DNA from: Chryseobacterium gleum
GTDB taxonomy: Bacteria > Bacteroidota > Bacteroidia > Flavobacteriales_D > Crocinitomicaceae
Reading direction: 5' to 3'
NCBI GenBank assembly: GCA_945902775.1
Contig: CAMDMY010000012.1
Span: 1 to 45,670 of the forward strand
Length of the DNA stretch: 45,670 bases
In this document: piece after piece, positions 25,388 to 33,473 of the stretch
Numbering within the stretch: the stretch's first letter is position 1
How the letters are laid out: each line of letters begins with the position of its first letter
The notes under the pieces: generated by a model
Seen by the model: only the letters and a program-made list of their open reading frames with translations
Databases searched by the model: none
Told to the model about the DNA's origin: nothing
Translations under genes and position numbers: made by a program

Positions 25388-27466
25388 ATGAACTTTAAAA
25401 TATTTTTATTCCTATCTTTTATCTGTTTTTCTTTGAGTTCATTAGCTCAAAAATACATCGAAAAAGCAGAAACAGCATATAAAAGCCAAAATTACGGAAC
25501 AGGTGTTGATGTATTAAAATCATCTTATGAAACTGCTTCTAGAAAAGGAGCGAAAGCTAAAAAATACAAAGGTGATTTAGCTTATAAAATAGCTGAAAGT
25601 TATAGGTTAACCGAAAAATTTAAAGATGCAAATGAATGGTTTGAAAGAGCAATTCTATTAGAATATTTTGAAACTGAACCACTAGTATATTTCTATAATG
25701 GTGAAATGTTTAGAATGATGGGCGAGCTTGAAAAGGCTAAAAAAAATTATTCATTGTATAAAAATTTAAAACCTGATGATAAAAGAGCGGAGATTGGTTT
25801 AGCTTCATGTTCAACAGCAATAGAATTAAAAGAAGATAAAGGATTGTATGCGATCGAAAGTCAAACAGCTTTAAATAAAGGAGGTATTGATATGTCTCCC
25901 GTATTTGGTGATAACAAAACCTCAAAAATTTATTTTAGTTCTAGTAGAAATGGTGTTACAGGATCTGAAATTGATCCGAGATCAGGAGAAAACTTTATGG
26001 ATATTTGGATGTCTGAAATGGATAAAAAAGGACATTGGGGTGAACCAAAATTAATTTCAGGAGTCGGAATCAATACTGAACATAATGAAGGTTCTGTTTG
26101 TTTTGACAGTAGGTTCAAAACTATGTTTTTCACAAGATGTCCAAACGAGAAAAAGAAAAATTTAGGTTGTGAAATTTGGATGTCTGAATCAAAAGGTAAA
26201 GATGAATGGAGTGAACCTAAAAAATTATTACTTACTCCAAATGATTCTATAACTGTTGGACACCCTTGTGCATCTGAGGATGGGAAATTTTTAATTTTTG
26301 TATCTGATTTACCAGGAGGATATGGGGGAAGAGATTTATGGTATTCTACATATGAAAGAAAAACTGACGCCTGGTCAATCCCAATAAATATGGGACCTGA
26401 AATTAATACTGCTGGAAATGAAATGTTTCCAACATTTGGTAAAAACGGAAAATTATATTTTGCAACCGATGGTATACCAGGATTAGGCGGTTTAGATATT
26501 TTTGTAGCAACTAAAGTTAATGGGAAAAATGCTTGGGAAAACCCGAAAAATGTTGGATATCCGATTAATTCTGAAAACAACGATTATTCTTTAATAGAAT
26601 ATACAGACAAGAAAGGATTCTTTACATCTGAAAGAAAAAATAACAATGGTGGTAATGAATTTGATGCTGATATATATTCATATGATTTACCTCCTAATAC
26701 TTTTGATTTAAAAGTTATTCTAAGTGAGGTAGGTCAAAAACAGAATAGAATTTCTGATGTAAAAGTGTCAATAAAAGGACCTGATGCGAATAATTCTTGG
26801 GAAGGTTTTACAAATAAAGATGGTGTAATATTTTGGGATAAAAAGCCTTCTGGGGATAGATACATTTCAGAAAATATGTCATATACTATTTCTATAGAAA
26901 AAGCTGGTTTTAAAGAAGATAAAAAAGGAGCACAATTTACAACTCAAGCACTAACAACTAACCAATCCTTTATTATTGAAATGGCATTATTACCTATTAT
27001 CACTAAACCTATTCGTTTGCCAGAAGTGAATTATATTTTAGGTAAATCAACACTTGTTGTAAATGAAACAATTAATTCGAAAGATTCATTGAATTTTGTC
27101 TATGATTTGTTAAATGAATATCCGGGTATGATATTAGAATTAAGTTGTCATACAGATACAAGGGGAAGCGATGCAGCAAATCAAATTTTATCTGAAGCCA
27201 GGGCAGTAGAATGTGTAAATTATTTAGTGAAAGAAAAAGGGATCGATCCAAGAAGAATTAAAGCTGTTGGTAAAGGCGAAAAAGAACCTGCAACTTTTAC
27301 AGACCCAACTTCAGGAGAAAAAATAGTTTTAACAGAAGCATATATCAATCAATTTAAAAAGAGTGATGCAATTAAATTTGAAAAACTTCACCAAACTAAT
27401 AGAAGAGCTGAAGGAAAAGTATTATCAATGGATTTTGATTCAAATACAGCTTCACCCACTAAGTAA
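25388..27466 (+). CDS. OmpA-family protein with TPR, PD40 propeller and CRD domains (PorE-like)
   Basis: A 692-residue exported protein: signal peptide (MNFKIFLFLSFICFSLSSLAQ), TPR-like helices (about 25-150), a beta-propeller of WD40-like PD40 repeats (about 165-440, e.g. GRDLWYSTYE, GGLDIFVATK), a carboxypeptidase-regulatory-like domain (about 455-545) and a C-terminal OmpA peptidoglycan-binding domain (HTDTRGSDAANQILSEARA). This order is that of PorE, a type IX secretion component that ties the complex to peptidoglycan; other paralogues share it, so PorE itself is not proven. I chose the ATG at 25388, which begins a proper signal peptide, over one 17 codons upstream. A strong terminator follows. 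Confidence 0.83.
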   Translation: MNFKIFLFLSFICFSLSSLAQKYIEKAETAYKSQNYGTGVDVLKSSYETASRKGAKAKKYKGDLAYKIAESYRLTEKFKDANEWFERAILLEYFETEPLVYFYNGEMFRMMGELEKAKKNYSLYKNLKPDDKRAEIGLASCSTAIELKEDKGLYAIESQTALNKGGIDMSPVFGDNKTSKIYFSSSRNGVTGSEIDPRSGENFMDIWMSEMDKKGHWGEPKLISGVGINTEHNEGSVCFDSRFKTMFFTRCPNEKKKNLGCEIWMSESKGKDEWSEPKKLLLTPNDSITVGHPCASEDGKFLIFVSDLPGGYGGRDLWYSTYERKTDAWSIPINMGPEINTAGNEMFPTFGKNGKLYFATDGIPGLGGLDIFVATKVNGKNAWENPKNVGYPINSENNDYSLIEYTDKKGFFTSERKNNNGGNEFDADIYSYDLPPNTFDLKVILSEVGQKQNRISDVKVSIKGPDANNSWEGFTNKDGVIFWDKKPSGDRYISENMSYTISIEKAGFKEDKKGAQFTTQALTTNQSFIIEMALLPIITKPIRLPEVNYILGKSTLVVNETINSKDSLNFVYDLLNEYPGMILELSCHTDTRGSDAANQILSEARAVECVNYLVKEKGIDPRRIKAVGKGEKEPATFTDPTSGEKIVLTEAYINQFKKSDAIKFEKLHQTNRRAEGKVLSMDFDSNTASPTK

Positions 27467-27485
27467 ATATAAATACTAGTAATAG

Positions 27486-27519
27486 AAAAATGGCTACTCT
27501 TCTTAGAGTAGCCATTTTT
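27486..27519. terminator. Bidirectional terminator between the PorE-like gene and trmB
   Basis: A perfect 15-bp stem, 27486-27500 with 27505-27519 (AAAAATGGCTACTCT and its complement), and a 4-nt loop TCTT. It gives a T-run on both strands. It lies 19 nt after the PorE-like stop and 20 nt after the trmB stop, ending two convergent genes. Confidence 0.9.
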
Positions 27520-27539
27520 TATGGTTATTTAAATAACAC

Positions 27540-28205
27540 CTAAGAAATTTGAAATTTGCAATACTTGATAATACTGCCTTTATTGGTAAATAGTTTTTCG
27601 TAATGCGTTTTTATGTGAAAAATATCTTTTGTTACCTGATCTAAATTCTCAGGTAATTCATTATATAAATCCCATGTTAATTCAATTAACTTGTAATTAG
27701 ACTTAATTTCTTCTTCTGTAAACTCAAATAACAAATCGCTATCTGTTTTCATATGAATAGTTCCTCCGGGCTTTAAAAACTTATAATACCTATTAATAAA
27801 AGGCTTTGAGCTTAATCTCTTATTTGGTTTTTTAGGTTGAGGGTCAGAAAAAGTTAGCCAAATCTCGTCTACTTCATTTTCAGAAAAACAATCATTTATG
27901 AAATCGATTTTGGTTCTCAAAAATGCAACATTTCCCATGTTATCATCCAAAGCTTCCTTTGCTCCAATATACATTCTACTGCCCTTTATATCACAACCAA
28001 TAAAATTTTTATTTGGAAAATGTTTTGCTAATCCAACAGAATACTCCCCTTTTCCACATCCTAATTCTAAAACTATTGGATTATTATTTTTAAAGAAAGT
28101 TTTATTCCAGTTTCCTTTTAAATAATACTCTTCTCCAATTATTGGCTCAAAAAAGTTAGAAAATTCTTTGATTGCAGCAAATCTTCTCAATTTGTCTTTA
28201 CCCAT
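27540..28205 (-). CDS. trmB: tRNA (guanine-N7-)-methyltransferase
   Basis: A 221-residue SAM-dependent methyltransferase. It has the SAM-binding motif ELGCGKGEYSVGLA, then CDIKGSRMYIGAKEA and the TrmB-specific FSDPQPKKPNKRLSSKPF block, and HMKTDSDLLFEF. It makes m7G46 in the tRNA variable loop. Length and motifs are normal. It lies 20 nt downstream of the DUF2797 gene and ends at the shared terminator. Confidence 0.93.
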   Translation of the reverse strand: MGKDKLRRFAAIKEFSNFFEPIIGEEYYLKGNWNKTFFKNNNPIVLELGCGKGEYSVGLAKHFPNKNFIGCDIKGSRMYIGAKEALDDNMGNVAFLRTKIDFINDCFSENEVDEIWLTFSDPQPKKPNKRLSSKPFINRYYKFLKPGGTIHMKTDSDLLFEFTEEEIKSNYKLIELTWDLYNELPENLDQVTKDIFHIKTHYEKLFTNKGSIIKYCKFQIS

Positions 28206-28225
28206 TTTAATTTAAATTTCTAAAA

Positions 28226-29017
28226 TCAATACTTTAACTCGATTGAATAACCAGTATGCTTTCTAATATTTATAACTTTACCTCCTTCGAATAGTAAATA
28301 TTGGCCCTTAATTCCTTCAAGAATCCCTTCAACTAGAGCTGTTTTATCAAAACTCAAACTACTGACTTTTAACGGATATTTTTGCACTGGATAACTTAAA
28401 GAAACAATTTCATCATTTTCTGAAAAATATTTCGTTAAATCATGTGGTAATTGATCATGTAAATTCCATTTTTCATTAACCAAATCAATCGTATCATCAA
28501 TTTCATTTTTAAGCATTCTTTGCCAATTTGTTTTATCAGAAAAAAATTGTTTTAAAGCAACTTCAAGAACACCTGCCTCATATCTATTCGGCGTTTCAGC
28601 TAATCTTATTGCCGAAGAAGCTCCTTGGTCTATCCAACGAGTAGGAACTTGTGTGATACGAGTAACGCCTACTTTTACTTTATCTGAAGCAGCAAGATAA
28701 ACTATATGAGGTTGATTATGATTCCTCTGTTCCCAATCTATATCTCTTCCTTCACCCAAATGTGCTCTACACAATTCTGGTCGTAAAGTACATTCAGTTG
28801 CTTCTGGGGCAGAAATAAAACATGTATAACAAAAACCTTCACCAAACGTTTTTTTTATTTTCGAATGACAACTTTGGCAAAAAATATCACCATTCCAAAT
28901 TAATGAAATTTGTTTTCCAACTAATTCATTCAAGCTTGTGCGCTCTGAAGAATTGAAATAATAATGAATGTTATCATTTTCGATTGAAACACTCATTTTT
29001 ACAACACCTTTATTCAT
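28226..29017 (-). CDS. DUF2797 protein with cysteine-rich motif and GIY-YIG-like core
   Basis: A 263-residue protein of the DUF2797 family, function unknown. Residues 47-66 hold two CxxC-type pairs (C47/C50 and C63/C66), with C76 and C83 close by, likely a zinc site. The segment 105-152 reads HIVYLAASDKVKVGVTR, then R127 (TRWIDQGA) and E152 in a helix. This spacing recalls the GIY-YIG nuclease fold (two short strands, Arg, then Glu); that likeness is my inference. No signal peptide or membrane helix. It starts 3 nt after gldC and is followed by trmB, so it belongs to the gldB-gldC-trmB transcript. A second in-frame ATG at codon 8 could also be the start. Confidence 0.8.
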   Translation of the reverse strand: MNKGVVKMSVSIENDNIHYYFNSSERTSLNELVGKQISLIWNGDIFCQSCHSKIKKTFGEGFCYTCFISAPEATECTLRPELCRAHLGEGRDIDWEQRNHNQPHIVYLAASDKVKVGVTRITQVPTRWIDQGASSAIRLAETPNRYEAGVLEVALKQFFSDKTNWQRMLKNEIDDTIDLVNEKWNLHDQLPHDLTKYFSENDEIVSLSYPVQKYPLKVSSLSFDKTALVEGILEGIKGQYLLFEGGKVINIRKHTGYSIELKY

Positions 29018-29020
29018 TTT

Positions 29021-29374
29021 CTAGTTCTCCTCAGGTAGTATATTCATTTTATCAGCAAAATGAATACAATAATCTCTTAAATCCTCACAAATATTTGTTT
29101 CGCCTGTAGCTTTTTCAAAAGAATCAGCCATAGTAATAAGTGTCTGATGAAAAAATTGTTTCATTTCATCAATCGTCATATCTTTGGTCCATAAATCTAT
29201 TCGCATAGTATTATTTTCTTTCGGATCCCATAATGAAAGTAAAATTGCTTTAGCAGATTCATTTTCAATATTACCATCTGTAGCAGTCCATTTCATCCCA
29301 ATTGGTAAATTATTTTCATTCAAACCTACTTTTATTGAGATTTCTGAGGTTTTAACTATTTTATCTTCTTCCAT
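29021..29374 (-). CDS. gldC: Gliding motility protein GldC
   Basis: A 117-residue acidic cytoplasmic protein that I recognise as GldC by overall sequence (SEISIKVGLNENNLPIGMKW, ATDGNIENESAKAILLSLWD, TKDMTIDEMKQFFHQTLITM) and by being adjacent to gldB. GldC is a small soluble protein needed for full gliding in Flavobacterium; its biochemical activity is unknown. It lies 4 nt after the gldB stop and 3 nt before the DUF2797 gene. Confidence 0.88.
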   Translation of the reverse strand: MEEDKIVKTSEISIKVGLNENNLPIGMKWTATDGNIENESAKAILLSLWDPKENNTMRIDLWTKDMTIDEMKQFFHQTLITMADSFEKATGETNICEDLRDYCIHFADKMNILPEEN

Positions 29375-29378
29375 ATCT

Positions 29379-30389
29379 TTAATCTTCTATTTCGTATTCT
29401 TGTAAAATTGTATTATAGGGAGTTTTTATTAATTCTGATAATGAAACATTCTTCTTTTCCATAAAATTACTAACCATTCTCCAACCTATAAATTGTCCTA
29501 GTCTATCAGGACTTTCAGAGGGTAAGCCAGTTGTAAAAGGTGCTTCTTTTAAAAAATTTGATTCAATAAGTTCATTTATTTTAAATAAATATTTTTGGTC
29601 AACTAAAAATTTCCAAATTGAATATTCATTCTTTAACGCCCAATCATAATCCTTTTGAGTATATCTAATAATTATATTCTTTTTAGACTCAGGTAAAGCA
29701 GCTTCTGTTAAATAAATAATCTTACCCCACTTAACAATATTTTCAGCTAGATTACCTTCTTTTTCAGGTACATAATGAGTAATAATCCAAGAACAAAGAA
29801 CATCTCTTTCAAGAAAATCAGAATTCATACTTTCTTTAATCCAATCATAAAATGGTTCGGTCGGAAGATTTTTAATTACATCCGTATTTTTTCCTAAATA
29901 ACGTTCAAGACCAACACCAATTTCATTTTCAGTACAAAAAGCATTTGATTGAAAAAGGGAATTCATAAAAACAATTTTACTTGGAATTTTACCTTTTGGG
30001 AAATGATATTTTAAATGTTTAAATCCATTGATTATTTTAGATTTATTTTTTGATAGATTATTAAACTTTTTATGTATCCTTTTTTCTATATTATCAATCG
30101 CATTATCACTTCTAAATTGGTGTATGCTATTTATAAACGCTGTGTCGGAAATATTTCCGATTTGTAAACAATATCCTAATTGATAATTATAAATATCTGT
30201 AATACTTTTCTCAAACTCATGATGATTCATAATTAAATCATTATCAGAAGATTGCATTAAAGTCGAGTCTAAATTTACAAACTTTGTAGAAACATCAATT
30301 GTTCCGATATCGACATTTAATCGATCAGTAGAACAAGAGATAACAAATAGAGAAATAAATGCAAAAAGTAAAATGTTTTTAAGAGTCAT
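29379..30389 (-). CDS. gldB: Gliding motility lipoprotein GldB
   Basis: A 336-residue lipoprotein: signal peptide with lipobox FVISC (lipid-modified C19) and a mature part matching GldB, including the C-terminal block FTTGLPSESPDRLGQFIGWR found in this family. GldB is essential for gliding in Flavobacterium and is anchored in the envelope; how it acts is unknown. It is the first gene of gldB-gldC-DUF2797-trmB and has a promoter-like TACTTTTG box 23 nt upstream. It is divergent from an outer-membrane barrel gene. Confidence 0.87.
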   Translation of the reverse strand: MTLKNILLFAFISLFVISCSTDRLNVDIGTIDVSTKFVNLDSTLMQSSDNDLIMNHHEFEKSITDIYNYQLGYCLQIGNISDTAFINSIHQFRSDNAIDNIEKRIHKKFNNLSKNKSKIINGFKHLKYHFPKGKIPSKIVFMNSLFQSNAFCTENEIGVGLERYLGKNTDVIKNLPTEPFYDWIKESMNSDFLERDVLCSWIITHYVPEKEGNLAENIVKWGKIIYLTEAALPESKKNIIIRYTQKDYDWALKNEYSIWKFLVDQKYLFKINELIESNFLKEAPFTTGLPSESPDRLGQFIGWRMVSNFMEKKNVSLSELIKTPYNTILQEYEIED

Positions 30390-30411
30390 TATTATTAATT
30401 AATATTGCAGT

Positions 30412-30419
30412 CAAAAGTA
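30412..30419 (-). promoter_or_regulatory. Candidate promoter -7 box for gldB
   Basis: On the minus strand TACTTTTG matches TAnnTTTG, 22 nt upstream of the gldB ATG. There is no TTG at the expected -33 distance. Together with the box at 30451-30458 on the plus strand it would form a divergent promoter pair. Confidence 0.45.
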
Positions 30420-30450
30420 ATTAAAGGAACTGAATTTAATTACATAAAAG

Positions 30451-30458
30451 TAAATTTG
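30451..30458 (+). promoter_or_regulatory. Candidate promoter -7 box for the outer-membrane barrel gene
   Basis: TAAATTTG matches TAnnTTTG and lies 16 nt upstream of the ATG at 30475. The leader would be only about 10 nt long. No clear -33 TTG is seen. Confidence 0.4.
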
Positions 30459-30474
30459 AAATAAATTTTATATC

Positions 30475-31317
30475 ATGAAAAAATCTTTATCAATAATTTT
30501 TATACTATATATGAGCTTTTCAATATATAGTCAGGAAGCTGCTAATAAAAAAATACAAGCTGGATTAATTGTTGGTGCTGGATTAAATTTCACGAATCCA
30601 ACAACTAAATTTATAACTAGAAATGGTTTAGGAAGTGATTTAACAGTTGGAATGAATTTTAATTACAACTATACTCCAACAATCGGTTTCTCTTCTGGAA
30701 TTGAATTTGACTTTGAGACGATAAAACTTAAAACAGATTCAAATTTATATTATTTATATAACGATTCAGAAATTTTAACCAAAAGTCAATATTCAGATGT
30801 AAATAATATATTTAATACAACATCCGGAAAAGTTTATAAGTTAAATGAAAGAATAGAAAAACCAATCTATTTAACAATCCCAACTATGTTTCTTTTCAGA
30901 ACAGAATTTATAGGATATTTTAGATATTTTGGAAAATTTGGTGTTAGAAATAGTTTTTTATTAGGAAATACTGTGTTTGATAAAGGTAGTGAACTTTTTA
31001 ATAATACAACTGGTCCTTCAATTCCTTTAAAGAATGATAATATGAAAACATCTCATAGAGATTTAGCATTCTACAAAGGTTCTATTGGAATATCCGCAGG
31101 AACAGAATGGAATTTTTCAGGTAAGACAAGTTTAGTTTTTGAATTGGGTTATTACTATGGATTCTTAAACATCAGTAGAAATAATGCTTTAACAGGAGAT
31201 GAAGAAAAGAATATGTCAATAATTAGTGAACTTGATAATACAAACCGACCAACAAAATTCACTTCACTCCCTGCAAAACAGAATCAACTATTATTAAAAG
31301 TAGCCATTTTATTTTAA
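30475..31317 (+). CDS. Outer-membrane beta-barrel protein
   Basis: A 280-residue exported protein with a signal peptide (MKKSLSIIFILYMSFSIYSQ) and alternating hydrophobic/polar strands (GLIVGAGLNFT, SDLTVGMNFNYNYTP, TIGFSSGIEFDFE, LVFELGYYYGFLN). It ends in the aromatic residue F (LLLKVAILF), the usual insertion signal for barrels. It belongs to the broad Bacteroidetes OMP-b-brl (PorT-like) group; I cannot say whether it is PorT itself. It ends 12 nt before nadE, so the two probably share a transcript. Confidence 0.75.
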   Translation: MKKSLSIIFILYMSFSIYSQEAANKKIQAGLIVGAGLNFTNPTTKFITRNGLGSDLTVGMNFNYNYTPTIGFSSGIEFDFETIKLKTDSNLYYLYNDSEILTKSQYSDVNNIFNTTSGKVYKLNERIEKPIYLTIPTMFLFRTEFIGYFRYFGKFGVRNSFLLGNTVFDKGSELFNNTTGPSIPLKNDNMKTSHRDLAFYKGSIGISAGTEWNFSGKTSLVFELGYYYGFLNISRNNALTGDEEKNMSIISELDNTNRPTKFTSLPAKQNQLLLKVAILF

Positions 31318-31329
31318 ATCTTTAAAATT

Positions 31330-32106
31330 TTGAACTCAAAACTCATTTCAGAATATATTAAAAATTGGTTAATAAATTATTCTAACGAATCTAAAACTTC
31401 GGGATTTATAATTGGTATATCTGGTGGTGTTGATTCTGCTGTAACTTCAACATTATGTGCTCAAACTAATAAGAAAGTTATATTATTAAGCATGCCAATT
31501 AGACAAACCAAAACAGAATTTGAAAGAGCAAACAATCATATAAAAGATTTGAAAGCGCGTTTTAAGAATATTGAGTCTATAGAAATAAATTTAACTTCAA
31601 GTTTTACTGAAATTGAAAAAACTTTGCCAAAAGATGTAATGAATAATCATTTAGCAATGGCAAATAGTAGATCAAGACTTAGAATGCTTACTTTATATGC
31701 TGTAGGCCAAGCAAATAATTGCTTAGTAGCAGGGACAGGGAACAAAGTTGAAGACTTTGGTGTCGGATTCTACACAAAGTATGGTGATGGCGGAGTGGAT
31801 ATTAGTCCAATTGCAGATTTAACAAAAACACAAGTATGGAATCTTGCTAATTATCTGAAAGTAATAACTGAAATAATTATAGCAAAACCAACAGATGGGT
31901 TATTTGAAGATGGGCGAAGTGATGAAGATCAGATTGGGGCTTCTTATCCTGAATTAGAATGGGCAATGGGATTTTCAGGTGATGTATCTAAAATTGATGA
32001 GAGAAAAAAAGAAGTGCTACATATTTACAAAAGATTGAATTCAATAAATCAACATAAGATGAATCCAATACCTGTGTGTAAAATCCCCTTAAATCTTCTA
32101 TCTTAA
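31330..32106 (+). CDS. nadE: Ammonia-dependent NAD synthetase, TTG start
   Basis: A 258-residue enzyme with the PP-loop ATP motif SGGVDSAV (31-38) and the family segments NSRSRLRMLTLYAVGQ, GTGNKVEDFGVGFYTKYGDG and DLTKTQVWNLA. It amidates nicotinate adenine dinucleotide to NAD. No glutaminase domain is present, so it should use ammonia. The start is a TTG: the reading frame is closed by the upstream gene's stop codon 15 nt before and there is no ATG in between, and the N-terminus (NSKLISEYIKNWL) aligns with what the family usually has. Confidence 0.92.
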   Translation: MNSKLISEYIKNWLINYSNESKTSGFIIGISGGVDSAVTSTLCAQTNKKVILLSMPIRQTKTEFERANNHIKDLKARFKNIESIEINLTSSFTEIEKTLPKDVMNNHLAMANSRSRLRMLTLYAVGQANNCLVAGTGNKVEDFGVGFYTKYGDGGVDISPIADLTKTQVWNLANYLKVITEIIIAKPTDGLFEDGRSDEDQIGASYPELEWAMGFSGDVSKIDERKKEVLHIYKRLNSINQHKMNPIPVCKIPLNLLS

Positions 32107-32161
32107 TTCATTACTAATGAATAAAATAACTTAGCTTTTAATCTAAACCTCAAATTGAACT

Positions 32162-32368
32162 ATGAAATTATCATTATCAATTTGTTTCATTTTTACTGTT
32201 GGTTTATTCTTTTCTCAAAAAGATTTTAATAATTATAAAGCTTTAATATCTAAAGGCGAAATCAATAAAAATTTATCATTTTCAACTTATGAAAAGATTC
32301 AAATTCAACTAGATAATATAAAGAAAATGATAAAAATAAAAGAAAACAGAAATTTACTGAATTTTTAA
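32162..32368 (+). CDS. Small hypothetical secreted protein
   Basis: A 68-residue reading frame with a convincing signal peptide (MKLSLSICFIFTVGLFFSQ) and a lysine/asparagine-rich mature part of about 49 residues. I recognise no family. It lies 55 nt downstream of nadE with no clear promoter. The signal peptide, ending in SQ as in proved neighbours, is the main support that it is real. Confidence 0.5.
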   Translation: MKLSLSICFIFTVGLFFSQKDFNNYKALISKGEINKNLSFSTYEKIQIQLDNIKKMIKIKENRNLLNF

Positions 32369-32392
32369 ACCGGTATATCTTATTGTTTTTAA

Positions 32393-32713
32393 CTATGCTT
32401 CAGGAGCTAATCTTAATACAATACCATCAATTTCTTCATTTATATGAATTTGACAACCAAGTCTACTATTAGGTTTAACAAAAAAAGCTTGATCAAGCAT
32501 ATCTAACTCGGCATCATTTTGTTCAGGTAAAACAGTGTCTGATTCTAAATAACATTGACAAGTAGCACACATAGCCATTCCTCCACACTCACCTAAAACA
32601 GGCAAATCATATGATTTACAAACTTCCATTATGTTCATATTCATATCCGTTGGAGCAATTAAATCGTGTGAAACACCATCTCTATCAATTATCGTAACTT
32701 TAATTTCGTTCAT
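32393..32713 (-). CDS. 2Fe-2S ferredoxin, adrenodoxin type
   Basis: A 106-residue ferredoxin with the four cluster cysteines in the adrenodoxin/Isc-Fdx pattern: C43, C49 and C52 (GECGGMAMCATC) and C87 (SRLGCQI). A fifth cysteine, C54, is nearby. Such proteins pass single electrons, for example in Fe-S cluster assembly or to P450-type enzymes; the partner is not evident here. No isc or suf genes adjoin. A TATTTTTG box (32730-32737) lies 17 nt upstream of its ATG. Confidence 0.9.
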   Translation of the reverse strand: MNEIKVTIIDRDGVSHDLIAPTDMNMNIMEVCKSYDLPVLGECGGMAMCATCQCYLESDTVLPEQNDAELDMLDQAFFVKPNSRLGCQIHINEEIDGIVLRLAPEA

Positions 32714-32729
32714 ATCAATATATTTTATA

Positions 32730-32737
32730 CAAAAATA
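32730..32737 (-). promoter_or_regulatory. Candidate promoter -7 box for the ferredoxin gene
   Basis: On the minus strand TATTTTTG matches TAnnTTTG, 16 nt upstream of the ferredoxin ATG. No TTG at the -33 position. Confidence 0.35.
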
Positions 32738-32748
32738 ATCAAAGAATC

Positions 32749-33177
32749 TTAATTATATATACGTAAAGAATTAGTTCCATTCCATACAGTTTGATATTGT
32801 CGTAATCCAAATTCAGAACCGCCTATTGCAGAACCATCATACAAAGAAAATTTAGCCCCAGAACATATATCAATGAGCTGTAAAAAATTAGTAGAATCAG
32901 GAGTTAATGCTGATGAGCATGTATTATTTATATCTTTTGGAGATTGTCTGTCAAAAGCAACAAATTGATCTACACTTTTACGATAAACTATAATCCCTCT
33001 AGAGCCACCAACAACATAAGTCCAACCTCCAACACCTATTAAAGAAGAATAACTCGGAAATTCAATATTAATAGTAATATCGAAAGGAATACTCGGAATT
33101 GGATTTTGGTTACCATTTTTTTTACATCCCATAAATAAAAGGAATACTATCGAAAAGAAAAAAAAATGTATCTTCAT
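32749..33177 (-). CDS. Lipoprotein with Rieske-like fold lacking cluster ligands
   Basis: A 142-residue lipoprotein with lipobox LLFMGC (C18). The rest resembles the Rieske-like small lipoproteins of Bacteroidetes: FDITINIEFPSYSSL, GGWTYVVGGSRGIIVYRKS, FVAFDRQSPKD, then CSGAKFSLYDGSAIGGSEFG and LRQYQTVWNGTNSLRIYN. True Rieske proteins bind a 2Fe-2S cluster through CxH and CxxH pairs. Here only single cysteines (in NNTCSS and DICSG) and no histidines are found at those places, so the fold probably has no cluster. The family call is my reading and not certain. It is downstream-facing toward the ferredoxin gene. Confidence 0.65.
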   Translation of the reverse strand: MKIHFFFFSIVFLLFMGCKKNGNQNPIPSIPFDITINIEFPSYSSLIGVGGWTYVVGGSRGIIVYRKSVDQFVAFDRQSPKDINNTCSSALTPDSTNFLQLIDICSGAKFSLYDGSAIGGSEFGLRQYQTVWNGTNSLRIYN

Positions 33178-33194
33178 TGTCTACTTGTATTAAT

Positions 33195-33202
33195 CAAATA
33201 TA
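33195..33202 (-). promoter_or_regulatory. Candidate promoter -7 box for the Rieske-like lipoprotein gene
   Basis: On the minus strand TATATTTG matches TAnnTTTG, 17 nt upstream of the ATG at 33177. It sits in the 25-bp gap between two divergent lipoprotein genes. Confidence 0.4.
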
Positions 33203-33472
33203 ATGTACAAAACGTTTGTTTACATATATATATTATTTTTTCTGTTTATTTTAAATAGTTGTGGCTCTAGAACTCCAGAAGTTGCTCCAAGTTCTGTTGA
33301 ACAAGCTCAAATGATTATTGAGGCTAAAAGGGCCGAACAACTGAAAAATGGAGACAAATTAAAAAAAGAAGCAATTAAAAGAAATTTAAAAAAACAAACT
33401 AGACCAGTTAGAAAATCTTTAAAAAAAAATAAAAAAAGATTAAAGAAAAAAATGAAAAGACTAAATAGATAA
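33203..33472 (+). CDS. Small lipoprotein with strongly basic tail
   Basis: An 89-residue protein: signal peptide with lipobox ILNSC (C20), an acidic/polar stretch (SRTPEVAPSSVEQAQM), then about 50 residues dominated by Lys and Arg, ending KKKMKRLNR. I recognise no family. The tail is probably helical and could bind peptidoglycan, LPS phosphates or nucleic acid; that is inference. It is divergent from the Rieske-like lipoprotein and convergent with the ABC-F gene, whose stop codon is 1 nt away. Confidence 0.7.
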   Translation: MYKTFVYIYILFFLFILNSCGSRTPEVAPSSVEQAQMIIEAKRAEQLKNGDKLKKEAIKRNLKKQTRPVRKSLKKNKKRLKKKMKRLNR

Positions 33473-33473
33473 T

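Noticed and set aside
25930-26580. A 216-residue open frame on the minus strand.
   Set aside because: It is antisense to the PD40 propeller of the PorE-like gene, Ser/Pro/Phe-rich as expected from reverse-reading of that coding sequence, and resembles no family.
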